The notes: a model not told the origin generated them from the letters alone. 64,000 nucleotides of DNA from Azorinus chamasolen (GCA_963576725.1 OY755240.1:12764378-12828377); one strand, 5' to 3'. Positions 46,233 through 57,616 are shown, counted from the stretch's first letter. Translations and numbers: made by a program.

Positions 46233-47719
46233 CAGGCACGTACCCAGGTGGGGGGCTCGGGGGCCCGGGCCCCCCCAGCTGGCTCACAAGATACCATTTT
46301 TATTAATGGGCCCTTTTTAATTTTCAACTAAATCTTTACCAAGGCAAGTTTTTTAGAGACCAACAGTTTCCTCCCTAGGGGTAGATTATCTGTTAGTTCT
46401 CTACACAGACAGGCCACCTTTAGCATGTTGTCAAGCTGTGAGCCACGCTTGGCCTATTTTGGTATGGACCAATCAGGGGTATCTCCCACGGAGAACTTCC
46501 GAATTACGTAATCACAAGTTGATTCCGGTTTTCGCTATACTGGAGTTTAGCAAATAAATTGTTCAGGAACCAGTCGTGTCAAAATGCAAATTGCTCAAAA
46601 ATACCACATGTGGCACGAATATTACTCAAGCGAGGAGACAATGTCGCAAAATTAAGACGAGGGGGTGACGTATCAAGACGCTATAGCCTAGCTAGCAGTA
46701 TGCACTTCGATCAATAAGCGTTTTACTGACATTGATCAATAACTAATAATTAAAGAATAACTCCGAACATTCCGAATGACAAAAAAGTACGAATGGTTCC
46801 TCCCCAGACCGATTGTACTGAATAAACGTTTTTTCTTGTTGTTTTTTAACTTAAGATTGAGAATTTTCCTTAAAAACTGGACGAAAAACACACCTTTTGC
46901 CAATGGGAATATAGCCGAATAAGGGCTATAAAATCATCATCCAAAAAAAGCTGTAAAATAAGATAAAATGGAATATCTGTTTCATTGTATACATAAATCT
47001 GTAATAACCAGGTGAGCGATTTAGGGCCACCATGACCCTTTTGTTAAACTGTAACAGTTTATGCTTGTAGTTTTGATGAGGGTTGTTGAGTGTATATTTA
47101 CTTGGATATTTTGCTTTTTTTTATATAATTTGGTAATGTTTTTTCCTTTATCCAATCCTGAAAATAATAGTTTTTAGTCATATTGCATAAAAAACTTTAA
47201 TCATGATCAGATATGTTTGTCTGTCTGTCAATGGCAAAAATTTTTTAATCATGATCATATGTCTTTCGATCTTCCTGTCTGTCAATGGCAAAAATCTTTA
47301 GTCATGATCACATGTCTTTCTGTCAATGGCAAAAAGACTTTAACCAAGATCACGTCTGTCTGTCAATGGAAAAATGTCATGACCACATCATGATATGTCC
47401 GTCTGTCTGTCAATTCAATGGCAAAAAACTTTAGCCTTGATCACAACTTTTGTGTTAGGATAATTTACATGAAGTCCATACATTGAAACATTTGTGGTCA
47501 TTCATCATGCTTTAGGTCTATACACTGAAACCCAGGTGTAAGGAGCCGATATCCTATATTATAACATAAAATTATATCATGATAGAGTGATTCAGATAGC
47601 AGGAAAACGCATCATTCAATGCGGCATACCAAAATAATTTTGGCTACCCGGAGGGGACACCCCTCCCGTACCCTCCCCAACTGGGCACCCTCAGCCAGAA
47701 TTTTCTGGGTACGGCCCTG
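46233..47719. mobile_element. hAT-like element with CGTACCCAG ends
   Basis: Left tip CAGGCACGTACCCAGG; right tip TCTGGGTACGGCCCTG (inverted, a few mismatches). CTATC occurs directly outside both tips (46228-46232 and 47720-47724). Inside are a G/C palindrome (GGGGGCCCGGGCCCCC, about 46259), repeat R1 (46350-46640), and direct repeats of TCTGTCAATGGCAAAAA (47220-47430). A 5-bp duplication with CAGG tips fits the hAT5 type, but no transposase remains. Confidence 0.65.
46437..46640 (+). repeat. Dispersed repeat R1, copy 1
   Basis: CACGCTTGG.CTATTTTGGTA, GGACCAATCA.GGGTATC, AGGAACCAGTCGTGTCAAAA and ATTACTCAAGCGAGGAGAC recur inverted at 61326-61508. Confidence 0.85.
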
Positions 47720-47760
47720 CTATCATGAATATTCATGGAGTAAAGGGCTGTTCTGCCCTG

Positions 47761-47935
47761 TTAACCCTTTCCCTGTTCTAATTATGTTCATTTAAAATTT
47801 TAATACCTACTGAATACTCATGAACAAAAAAGTTATAACGCAACATGGAAGATGGAATATTGTAGTCATTTTAGAAAGTAAAAAAACATATCTTTCAAAT
47901 TCTATAAGCAAATAGAGCATACCCTGATCAGTATT
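47761..47935. mobile_element. MITE-B left half
   Basis: TTAACCCTTTCCCTG... GCAAATAGAGCATACCCTGA, cut at the palindrome centre. Confidence 0.8.
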
Positions 47936-47960
47936 TAACTGAGTTATTAAAATATAAAAA

Positions 47961-48357
47961 ACAAGGTGTGTTTGTGAAACACTGTGCCTCTAATATGACC
48001 TTTGACCTTGATGTATGACCTTGACTGTAGCAAGTTACCTTTAAAAATGTTTGCCTCCATAAGTTGCACATGCATGCCAAGTTTGAAGGATGTATGTTGA
48101 ATGAATACAAAAGTATCGCCAATCTAAATTTTACCCGCAATTTGACCTTTGACCTGGATGTAAGACCTTGACCATAATTAGTGACCCCTACAAATGTTCG
48201 CATTCATAAGTTGCACATGCATGCCAAGTTCGAAGTATGTATGTGCAACGGCTACAAAATTATCGCCAATGTTTAACCAACAAACCAACCAACAAACCAA
48301 CAGACAGAGCAAAAACATTATACCCCAACCCCAGGGGGTGGGGGGGGGGAATAAAAA
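47961..48357 (+). mobile_element. HINE, second GACCTTGA-type element
   Basis: Starts ACAAGGTGTGTTTGTGAAAC as at 6119. Two units with TTTGACCT.GATGTA.GACC and TTGCACATGCATGCCAAGTT. A (CCAA)n-rich microsatellite, then hairpin TACCCCAACCCC / GGGGGTGGGG, GAATAAAAA. Confidence 0.82.
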
Positions 48358-48399
48358 GTAAAGTACCTAGTTATAGTTTACTTTTAGTCCGAATGAACG

Positions 48400-48672
48400 C
48401 TCAGCCGACTTTACATGTACTCCCCTGGTCATTGAGCCATTCTCCTACAATATTAAGCACTGCTAACATATGGCGCGATTAAGCAGCCACTGTACCGGCT
48501 AGTGACCCTCCCAGGTATACTCATTTTAACCCCTAGGTGGAGAGGAAGCAACCTCATGTGGGTGGGATACACTGAATAGTGTCTCTGAAATTTTAAGCTG
48601 GTCCAGCCGGGATTCAAACCCCGGACCCCTGGGTTATCAGCTCATCACTCAACCACTAGACCAAGCCACCAC
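48400..48672 (-). mobile_element. tRNA-derived SINE
   Basis: On the minus strand: GCTTGGTCTAGTGGTTGAGT (box A) and, 30-40 bp later, GGGTTTGAATCCCGG (good box B). An unrelated body with CTAGCCGGTACAGTGGCTGC follows. It is unlike the SINE at 25963. Confidence 0.72.
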
Positions 48673-48879
48673 CATATAGATGCATAGACAGGCGGATGCA
48701 AGGATGCCAAAACTATAATCCTCCAACTACAGCGAGAGATAATAAAGACATCATGAATATTAATTAGCTGAATTTCTGTCATGTTTTTTCTTACAAGAAT
48801 AGTCATGGAGTAAAGAGATAAAAGGTATATCTATGAGATAAACAGTAAAGGATTACTTAGCATGTTTGAGCCTTGGAAC
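48673..48879. other. No gene; MITE-B scrap
   Basis: ACATCATGAATATTAATTAG and GTCATGGAGTAAAGAG are MITE-B flanks without a palindrome. Confidence 0.45.
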
Positions 48880-49057
48880 AGCTTGAATTAATCAACAAGT
48901 GTTGAATATAAAACCTGGATAGATCCTATCTCCTGTAGGTAGGAAAGTGATAAAATATAGGACTTGACCCGCTCATATTGTTTTATTTCTATATTGTTCC
49001 TGCACGTTTATCAAAGTGTAAACAAAAGCTGCCACATGCATGTTGTTATCAACCTTT

Positions 49058-49270
49058 TTAACCCTTACAGTGTGGGACATGAGTCACTAATGTTCTTTGC
49101 AAACAGTGTAGACCCAGATGAGAGGGTTCCTAGAGGAGCCCTCTCATCAGGGTCTGCACTGTTTGTCATGTTTCACTTTTCTTTAGAAAACTCCCGAAAT
49201 ATTCACTATAAGTTTGACCTGCTTGCATTTTGGAATAGTCCATTTGAAAATTCAGTGTTGTATGGGTTAA
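49058..49270. mobile_element. MITE-F copy, only in copy B
   Basis: TTAACCCTTACAGTG... TTGTATGGGTTAA. The palindrome at 49099-49165 has arms GCAAACAGTGTAGACCC and apex GGTTCCTAGAGGAGCC. In copy A the matching place reads GTCTTCAAAGCTTACC, a worn single target. Confidence 0.88.
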
Positions 49271-49282
49271 AGCTCACCAGTA

Positions 49283-50896
49283 CAGGTAAAATTAGATCTT
49301 ATGGCACACCAACATAACCTACTTAAAATGTAAACAAAACATACCTGTAACGGTGGTCTCGAGAAAAATAAAAAAAAAAAAAAAAAAAAATGTATACGCC
49401 CATCAAAACATATTAACAAGAGGGCCATGAGGCCCTGAAGCGCTCACCTGAGATACCCCAGGGACGGGGCCATCATTTGTACAACCTTGGTAGAGAACCA
49501 CAAGGCAAAGCAGTATGCCATTAATTAAAGGTCTAAGCCTTATGGTTTCAGAGAAAAATGATATAGTTTTCCCATGAAAACTGATAAGCCAGGGCCAAGT
49601 TTCGCCCAGAGGTCATGGTCGTAAGTTGAACAATCTTGGCAGAGGACCACAAGCCAAAGCTACATGCCAAATATCAAAGGTCTAGGCCTTACAGTTTCAG
49701 AGAATTTTTTTTTAAAGATTTTCCTATGAAAAACTGATAAGCCCTTGGGCGGGGCCATTTTTGGCCCGGGGGTCATAATATGAACAATCTTTGTAGAGGA
49801 CCATTAGATCATGCTACATACCAACTATCAAAGGTCTAGGCCTTACAGTTTCAGAGAAGAAGAATGTTAAAGAGTTTCCTATGAAAAACTGATAAGCCCT
49901 TGGGTGGGGCCATTTTTGGCCCGGGGTCATAATTTGAACAATATATGTAGAGGACAATTAGATCATGCTACATGCCAAATATCAAAGGTCTAGGCCTTAC
50001 AGTTTCAGAGAAGAAGATTTTTAAAGATGTTCCTATGAAAAACTGATAAGCCCTTGAGCGGGGCCATTTTTGGCCCGGGGGTCATGATTTGAACAGTCTT
50101 TGTAGAGGACCACCGGATCATGCCACATGCCAAATATCAAAGGTCTAGGCCTTACAGTTTCAGAGAAGATGATTTTTAAAGATTTTCCAATGTAAAACTG
50201 ATAAGCCCTTGGGCGGGGCCATTTTGGCCCGGGGGGTCATAATTTGAACAATCTTTGTAGAGTACCATTAGATCATGCTACATGCCAAATATCAAAGGTC
50301 TAGGCCTTACAGTTTCAGAGAAGAAGATTTTTAAAGATTTTCCTATAAAAAACTGATAAGCCATTGGGCGGAGCCATTTTTGGCCCGGGGGTCATAATTT
50401 GAACAATTTCTGTAGAGGACCATTAGATCATGCTACATGCCAAATATCAAAGGTCTAGGCCTTACAGTTTCAGAGAAGAAGATTTTTAAAGATTTTCCTA
50501 TAAAAAACTGATAAGCCCTTGGGCGGGGACATTTTTGGCCCGGGGGTCATAATGTGAACAATGTTTCGTTCCCCCTAGCCACTGATGCTTCTGACAAAAT
50601 TTGGTTAAAATCGGGTCAGTAGTTTCAGAGGAAATGTCGTTTGAAAATGTGGACGGACGCCGGACGCCGGACGGACGCCGGACGCCGGACAAATAGCGGT
50701 CACAATAGCTCATCCTGAGCCTTCGGCTCAGGTGAGCTAAAAACAAAACTACCCATTCCAAATATAAAACAATAAAAGCAAAACAGATTTGAACCAAACT
50801 ATTATAGCGGCCACCTGGGCATTATACAGTGTATTTACCTGTAGTGTTTGTAAACACTGAGAACAAAAGGTGTGCCATGAGATCTAATTTTACCTG
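49283..50896. mobile_element. TA-flanked element with 30-bp inverted ends, hosting a HINE
   Basis: Tips CAGGTAAAATTAGATCTTAT and its complement (49283-49312 and 50867-50896) with TA outside both. Copy A reads ...TTACCAG|GGGATCAGTGG there, with no element. Without the HINE inside it would be about 290 bp. Confidence 0.85.
49416..50743 (+). mobile_element. HINE, GCTCACC family, seven-unit core
   Basis: Starts ACAAGAGGGCCATGAGGCCC with GCTCACCTGAG. About seven units of roughly 178 bp, with GGGCGGGGCCATTTTTGGCC and AAGGTCTAGGCCTTACAGTT. Then GGACGCCGGACGGACGCCGG and the hairpin 50706-50739 (TAGCTCATCCTGAGCC / GGCTCAGGTGAGCTA) plus AAAA. Units are very alike, so the array looks young. Confidence 0.9.
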
Positions 50897-51001
50897 TACA
50901 ATCAGTGGGTGATCCATCATGAGGGAATCACTTATAAAACAGTCAGTGGATAAAGTGAGTTGTGCAGACATTCAAATTTAATGTTGTGGCAGCATTTTTG
51001 A

Positions 51002-51245
51002 TTAACCCTTTACGCCATGAATGTTCATGTAAGAAATAATGACATCATGAATACTAATTAGATCAATTGTTATAATAGCAAATGAACACATGATTGTTTG
51101 GCAATGGCAGAAACTGTAGAATCATATCTATATTCATGAACAAACAGAGCAGACCCTGATCAGATGACTCCAAAAGGATCCACTGATATGGGTCTCCTCT
51201 GTTTGCAAAGGTACAGAAAGGTGTATTTATGGAGTAAATGGTTAG
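51002..51245. mobile_element. MITE-B copy
   Basis: TTAACCCTTTACGCC... GGAGTAAATGGTTAG; palindrome about 51142-51208 with apex ACTCCAAAAGGATCC. Confidence 0.82.
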
Positions 51246-51535
51246 CCCTTTAACTCATACAAATGCCTTTTCACTCCTCTGCAAGGAGAGTAAATCTAGA
51301 TCAGATGGCTCTTACAGGAGCTGTCTGATCAGGGTTTGCCCTGTTTGCTTATAAAGATATATATGTAGATCTGACTTCAGTTTCTGCCAATACCAAAAAA
51401 TCCTACGTTTATATGCCATTGTAAAAATCAGTTTTACAATGCGATTACTATATGCCCGCCTTTGGGGGCATAAAAATAATCTAATTAATACTCATGATGC
51501 TATTATTTTCTTCATGAATATTCATGAAGTAATGG
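51243..51535. mobile_element. MITE-B, counterpart of 37097-37336
   Basis: GCCCTTTAACTC..., palindrome about 51279-51349, ends AAGTAATGGGTAGA. An extra insert TATGCCCGCC..GGGGGCATAA at about 51450-51475 resembles a bare HINE 3' hairpin and is absent from copy A. Confidence 0.78.
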
Positions 51536-51588
51536 GTAGAGCTGTAAATATACAACACAGAAGAAGACAATGAGAACTTAGACATATC

Positions 51589-53138
51589 ATGGACTTCATA
51601 AGACGATTTCTACGTTCAGATGTTCTTGATTTACTCGTTGTTGTTGATGAGAATGATGCTGTCAAAAGATGTATGCATGAAGTGAAATCTGTACTAGAAA
51701 CAAGGAATTTAATCAAGGTAAAACATCTCAGTTTATTTGATACTGAAACGGACTTAAGCAGTATAAAATGTGACAAATTGTTGATTCTTCGAGCAGGTTC
51801 TAATGTCACAGACAATGAAGGAAACTGGATTGAAAGATTTCCCCATATTAAAAGAGATTCCACAAGATATTTAGTGATATATTTTACTAGGGATGATGAC
51901 ACAGAACTGGAAGTGAGACCTCCACAGAATAATCTGATTTGTGAAGTTTCTAATACCATAAGATGGTTTTCTAGAATACTTGAATTCCTATTTGGACAAA
52001 AGGTTGCCCAGGATAATAGAAAGGCAAATTTGGAAGTACATTCTACCGAGTCTCAGTCTACATGGAGTGAAATATTTAAAACTCAAGTGAAGCAGTGTCT
52101 TCAACCTGAAACTAATCCAGACATAAAACAAACTGAAGACAGCACAGCTGTGCTTTTGTGTGACAGTCTTAATCAAAATCTGGAAAAAAAGTTTGAAAGA
52201 AACGTTGAGACAGAAAAAGTTGAACCAAAACTACATCTATGTTCTGTCCTTTTCACACAAACAGGATCATTCAGAGGATATTAAATGGATCGCCACACAC
52301 ATACACAAGAAGAGACTTGACACTCTTTGTCCTTCATCTGTGGAAAGAACTGGGCTTGATAGAAATCACTGATGAATGTGTCCCAGTTCCAAAAATACCA
52401 GAACCTTTTAAAGGAGAAGTGAAGTTCAGTCAGCCCATGTTTCAGACTGGACAATTGCTGATTGAATGGACCAATAACCATTCGAACAGTGGCAACATGC
52501 ACATACTTCTAGAACATCAGACTAATTGGAGCCATACATGGGATTTGGTCGGTAATCTTCCAGAAAATGTCACAAACTATGAAGTCATAAATCTGAACAC
52601 AAACTGTAAACATCAGTTCAGAATTAGGCGTGAAACACCAGATGGCATATCTACACCGCTTGTTTCTGCTTGGTTCTCATGGAAGGCATATAGTAAAATG
52701 AAAATTCTTCTAGTAGCATTTTACCTTGTTTCTAGTTTCGTCATAGGAATTTTAAATCTGGTCCAATTAATCTTACCATTTTATGCTTTCATTACACATT
52801 TTCTGGTATTTATTGTTTGTTTTCCATGCATCTTATGTTTAAGCAAAAAGCATTTTGATTACATATTTACAGGCAAAGTATTTTGGATATATTATGGGAT
52901 TTTCAATTTTTGTTGCTCGATCATTTTCTTCCTTTTCTATGGATTACACCTAAATGAGGACAATATGTACTGGCTTCTTATTGTAGGTATTTATCTACTG
53001 GTTTGGTGTTTCGGAGTTCATTTCGCATCATTGTATCATGGAAATGAGTTTGGAACTTTTTCTTTACATATCAACAACTACGATAAGGCCATGGCCATTG
53101 AAGTACAATATAACAAAGGCCAGGTAGACAGTGTGTAA
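51589..53138 (+). pseudogene. Frameshifted copy of the 524-residue membrane protein
   Basis: Aligns with 37387-38961 throughout. Frame 1 is open to about residue 200. Near 52187 a seven-A run replaces AAAATA and adds one base, moving to frame 2. Near 52290 CACACGTACATAC becomes CACACACATAC, losing two bases and moving to frame 3. The rest is then open, with FN3-like and membrane parts, to TAA at 53136. A one-base loss also lies in the leader. Most residues still match copy A, so inactivation looks recent; a sequencing or assembly error cannot be excluded for the A run. Confidence 0.85.
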
Positions 53139-53189
53139 AGTGACATAAAGAAAAATGATGCTGAACACTCATGTAAGAAATAACTAGAA

Positions 53190-54493
53190 CAATCACTGAA
53201 GGTGATTAATACCCCCACAAATGTGACTGGCACATGAAAAAGCTTTGCTCAATTCGAAGGGGCATAACTCTGTAAGGAAAAAGATAAACTGGAAAACTAT
53301 ACTTGGATGCGCATGTCCTCTTTATGATAAAGCATCAAGTCAAGTTTCATTGGATTCCATTCAGGGGTTACTGAGTAACCGCGTGGAAACAAAGTCCAAA
53401 CAGACCAACACAAACAACATTTTAAACAAAGGTCCATAACTCTGTAAGGAAATCACTGAGCTGGAAATTAATAATTGGATGCACATCTCTTCTTTATGAT
53501 AATGCATCATGTCAAATTTCATTGATTCTAGTCAGCAGTTACTGAGAAACCGCGCGGAAACAAAAGTCAACATACCAACACAAACATTTTTAACAAAGGG
53601 GCATAACTCTATAAGGAAATCACTGAGCCAGAAAATAATAATTGGATGCACATCTCCGTTTTATGATAAAGCATCATGTCAAGTTTCATCGAATTCTAGT
53701 GAGCAGTTACTGAGAAACCGCGTAGAAACAAACCAACACACAAAAAAATAAACAAAGGGGCATAACTCTGTAAGGAAATCACTGAGCCAGAAAATAATAA
53801 TTGGATGCACATCTCCTCTTTATGATAAAGCATCATGTCAAGTTTCATTGAATTCTAGTGAGCATTTACTGAGAAACTGTGCGGAAACAAAAGTCAACAA
53901 ACCGACTAACACGAAAATTTTAAACAAAGGGGCATAACTCTGTAAGGAAATCACTGAGCTGGAAAATAATAATTGGATGCACATCTCCTCTTTATGATAA
54001 AGCATCATGTCAAGTTTCATTTAATTCTTGTCAGCGGTTACTAAGAAACCGCGCGGAAACAAAAGTCAACAGACCAACACAAATTTTTTAAACAAAGCGG
54101 CATTATATAAACTCTGTAAGGAAATCATCGAGCTAGAAAATAATAATTGGATGCACTGTCTGCACATGTCCTCTTTTTGATAAAGCATCATGTAAAGTTT
54201 CATTGAATTCTAGACAGCAGTTACTGAGAAACTGCGCGGTTACAAACCAACACAAAAAATATAAACAAAGGGGCATAACTCTAAGGAAATCACTGAGCCA
54301 GAAAATAATAATTGGATGCACATCTCCTCTTTATGATAAAGCATCATGTCAAGTTTCATTGAATTCTAGTCAGCGGTTACTGAGAAACCGCGCGTAAACA
54401 AAAGTCAACAGACCGACCGCCCGACCAACCACCCGCCCGACTGACAAGGTGACTCCTATAAACCCCCCAAACTTTGATTGTGGGGGTATAATG
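53190..54493 (+). mobile_element. HINE, ATACCCCC-hairpin family, only in copy B
   Basis: 5' ATCACTGAAGGTGAT hairpin and TAATACCCCCACAAATG. About seven units of roughly 165 bp with GGGGCATAACTCTGTAAGGA and ATAATAATTGGATGCAC. GACCGACCGCCCGACC follows, then hairpin AACCCCCCAAAC / GATTGTGGGGGTATAA. Confidence 0.85.
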
Positions 54494-54494
54494 A

Positions 54495-54701
54495 CATTAC
54501 AAATATTTATTTGCTGAATTTTTATAATGGCATATGTACATATGATTTTTTGGTGTCTGCAGAAACTGTTGAATCAGATCTATATTATTCCATAAGCAAA
54601 CAGAGCAGAACCTGATTAGGCTGCTACTGTAGGAGCCCTCTGATCTGGGTCTACTCTGTTTTCGAAGACGTGAAAAGGTGTTTCTGTGAGAGAAAGGTTA
54701 A
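54495..54701. mobile_element. MITE-B, counterpart of 38990-39222
   Basis: TTTGCTGAATTTTTATAATG..., palindrome about 54596-54665 (GCTACTGTAGGAGCC), ends GAGAAAGGTTAA. Confidence 0.8.
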
Positions 54702-55220
54702 ATAACTTCAGCTTGGATTCATGCACAATTATTTTAGAAAATGAGAGGACAGGTTTTAGTTTGCACAGTGCAATGATAACCAATATGAATGTCTTAGTTG
54801 TACATGTAAGCAGTAGGAAAACTAGGACCACTAAATGTTAAAATGTGACCCATTTGATGACACAACATGTCACATGATGTGCATATATAAAATACATGTA
54901 TATGTAATTATGTGTGCTTAGAATATCACAGGTATGTAAGTATAGGGTTGTAATACATCCAGTATTAAAAACTAATTCATTATTCATACTGCATTATTTG
55001 TCTACGTTTGTCCAATAACCTGGGGTTGAACTTTTGACTCATCCTAAATGCTTTTTCCCTTCTTTGTATCACAGGACAAGTGAGTCTTTTGATTTTCTAT
55101 CATTGTCTATTATGTCTATTATGCAGGAGGAGTGACAATTTTCAGAATTTTCAACCTCTGTGAAAATTGATGAAACAAGATCATATCAATTGACGTTGTG
55201 ACAAAATTTTATCAAAATCC
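54702..55220. other. Duplication copy B downstream part, no intact gene
   Basis: Matches 39223-39970. The minus-strand reading frame seen in copy A is broken by stops here. Confidence 0.6.
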
Positions 55221-55642
55221 ATGCATAAACCTAAGAGGAGTAGGAGGTACAAATTTTCTGTCTACAACAGACTGACAGACAACCTGATTTCAGTATACCC
55301 CCAGCCCCCTCCCACCCACTTCACCCCCCCCCCCCCAACAGCCTTGATTGCAAATTCAAGAGCATACAAAAATAACAAAAATACTCAAAGTTTAAGGGGA
55401 GATAATTCTGCAATGCCCAGTGGTAAATACATGAAACTTGTGTCTTGCACATGTACTAATCGCAGTTATTATGTATACCAAATAAAGATTTAGTAACTTT
55501 AAAACTGAAGGAGGAGTATGCGACACAACTACACATGTTCAAATGCAGACGGTCAGACTGACCGACCGCCCGACCAAGTAATTGACCGACAGATAGTGTG
55601 ATTCGAGTATATCCCCTCAAATATGTTTGCAGGGGAATAAAA
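55221..55642 (+). mobile_element. HINE-like, single-unit, TATACCCCC family
   Basis: GTATACCCCCAGCCCC and a C-run, then GACCGACCGCCCGACCAAG and a hairpin GTATATCCCCTC..GCAGGGGAATAAAAA. Confidence 0.6.
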
Positions 55643-55644
55643 AC

Positions 55645-55824
55645 AAGTTAATGTTGTATTGCTTTGCAATACATGAGTCCCCCACCGGATTTAAAAAAAA
55701 AAAACTCCTCCGACTCACACACCCATGGTGTAGTTGACCATGCATGATATATACATGACCAACCTGAATGGTATTTGTAAAAAAATTAAGAAAAACAATA
55801 TGAAACTAGAGTTTGTTTTTGAGA
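55645..55824 (+). mobile_element. HINE 5' fragment, GAGTCCCCCACCGG family
   Basis: ACAAGTTAATGTTGTATTGC with a TTGCTTTGCAA hairpin and GAGTCCCCCACCGG, which pairs in kind with the 3' hairpin at 62085-62115 of another fragment. Confidence 0.55.
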
Positions 55825-57616
55825 AAAACACATGTCTCCCCCGGGTACCCCGCCCCCGCACCCATAAGAGGAATGAAATTGTAACCAAGAGATACATAGA
55901 TACATATAGATTGGTTGTGCATCACATACAGATTGGTTATCTGTAAACTTTTGTAGACATCTATAAACACTAGTTTTCCCTATAAATTTCATAATTGAAA
56001 AAAATCCAAACTTCTGTCAAAATTGTTGCAGCCCATATTCCAATCCACATGACCATCCTCACATATAGCTGGTTCATATGTAAAAGTTTGAATGAAAACT
56101 CTTACATAGTATAGGAGGAGTTAGCTGCACAAGACTTTTTCACTATTACTCTATATAAGGAAAAACTCCAAAGGGTCATAACTTCTGTCAAAATTGTTGC
56201 AGCCAAAATTCCAAACCACATGACCATCCTCACATATAGATTGTTCATATGTAAAAGTTTGAAGTAAATCCCTCAAATACACATATAGCTGGTTCATATG
56301 TAAAAGTTTGAAGTAAATCCCTCAAATAGTGTAGGAGTTAGCTGCACAAGATTTTTTCGCTATATATTCTATACAAGGAAAATCGAGTTGGCGCACAAGA
56401 TTTTTTCACTATAAGGAAAAACTACAAAGGGCCATAACTTCTGTCAAAATTGTTGCAGCCAAAATTCCTAACCACATGACCATCCTCACATATAGCTGGT
56501 TCATATGTTACAGTTTGAAGTAAATCCCTCAAATAGTGTAGGAGGAGTTAGCTGCACAATTTTTTTTCGCTATATATTCTACATAAGGAAAAAATACAAA
56601 GGGCCATAACTTCTGTCAAAATTGTTGCAGCCAAAATTCCAAACCACATGACCATCCTCACATATAGCTGATTCATATGTAAAAGTTTAAAGGAAATCCC
56701 TCTAATGGTGTAGGAGGAGTTAGCTGCACAAGAATTTTAACAGACAGCACAAGATTTTTTCGCTATATATTCTATACAAGGAAAATCGAGTTGGCGCACA
56801 AGATTTTTTCACTATAAGGAAAAACTACAAAGGGCCATAACTTCTGTCAAAATTGTTGCAGCCAAAATTCCTAACCACATGACCATCCTCACATATAGCT
56901 GGTTCATATGTAACAGTTTGAAGTAAATCCCTCAAATAGTGTAGGAGGAGTTAGCTGCACAAATTTTTTTCGCTATATATTCTACATAAAGAAAAAATAC
57001 AAAGGGCCATAACTTCTGTCAAAATTGTTGCAGCCAAAATTCCAAACCACATGACCATCCTCACATATAGCTGATTCATATGTAAAAGTTTAAAGGAAAT
57101 CCCTCTAATGGTGTAGGAGGAGTTAGCTGCACAAGAATTTTAACAGACAGCACAAGATTTTTTCGCTATATATTCTATACAAGGAAAATCGAGTTGGCGC
57201 ACAAGATTTTTTCAATATAAGGAAAAACTACAAAGGGCCATAACTTCTGTCAAAATTGTTGCAGCCAAAATTCCAAACCACATGACCATCCTCACATATA
57301 GCTGGTTCATAATTATGTAAAAGTTTGAAATAAATCCCTCAAATAGTGTAGGAGGAGTTAGCTGCACAAGATTTTTTCGCTATATATTCTATATAAGGAA
57401 AAAGTACAAAGGGCCATAACTTCTGTCAAAATTGTTGCAGCCAAAATTCCAAACCACATGACCATCCTCACATATAGCTGATTCATATGTAAAAGTTTGA
57501 AGGAAATCCTTCTAATGGTGTAGGAGGAGTTAGCTGCACAAGAATTTTAACAGACAGACGGACAGACAGCACAACATCAATATGTCTCCCTCCCCTTAAG
57601 GGGGGAGACATAAAAA
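55825..57616 (+). mobile_element. HINE, GTCTCCC-hairpin family, higher-order array
   Basis: 5' ACACATGTCTCCCCCGGG. The core is many units of roughly 180-200 bp with GGGCCATAACTTCTGTCAAA and AACCACATGACCATCCTCAC. From 56345 they form a higher-order unit of about 402 bp, three times (starts about 56345, 56747, 57149), nearly identical. 3' GACAGACGGACAGACAG, hairpin TATGTCTCCCTCCCC / GGGGGGAGACATA, AAAA. Confidence 0.88.

Larger units (their letters stand above)
48880..55180. repeat. Segmental duplication, copy B
   Basis: Pairs with 36083-39970 and is longer because of insertions at 49058-49270, 49283-50896, 51002-51245 and 53190-54493. It contains the frameshifted gene copy. Confidence 0.92.

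Noticed and set aside
48597..48669. Possible tRNA gene on the minus strand
   Set aside because: Both boxes are present, but the acceptor stem is not convincing and an unrelated body follows; SINE preferred.
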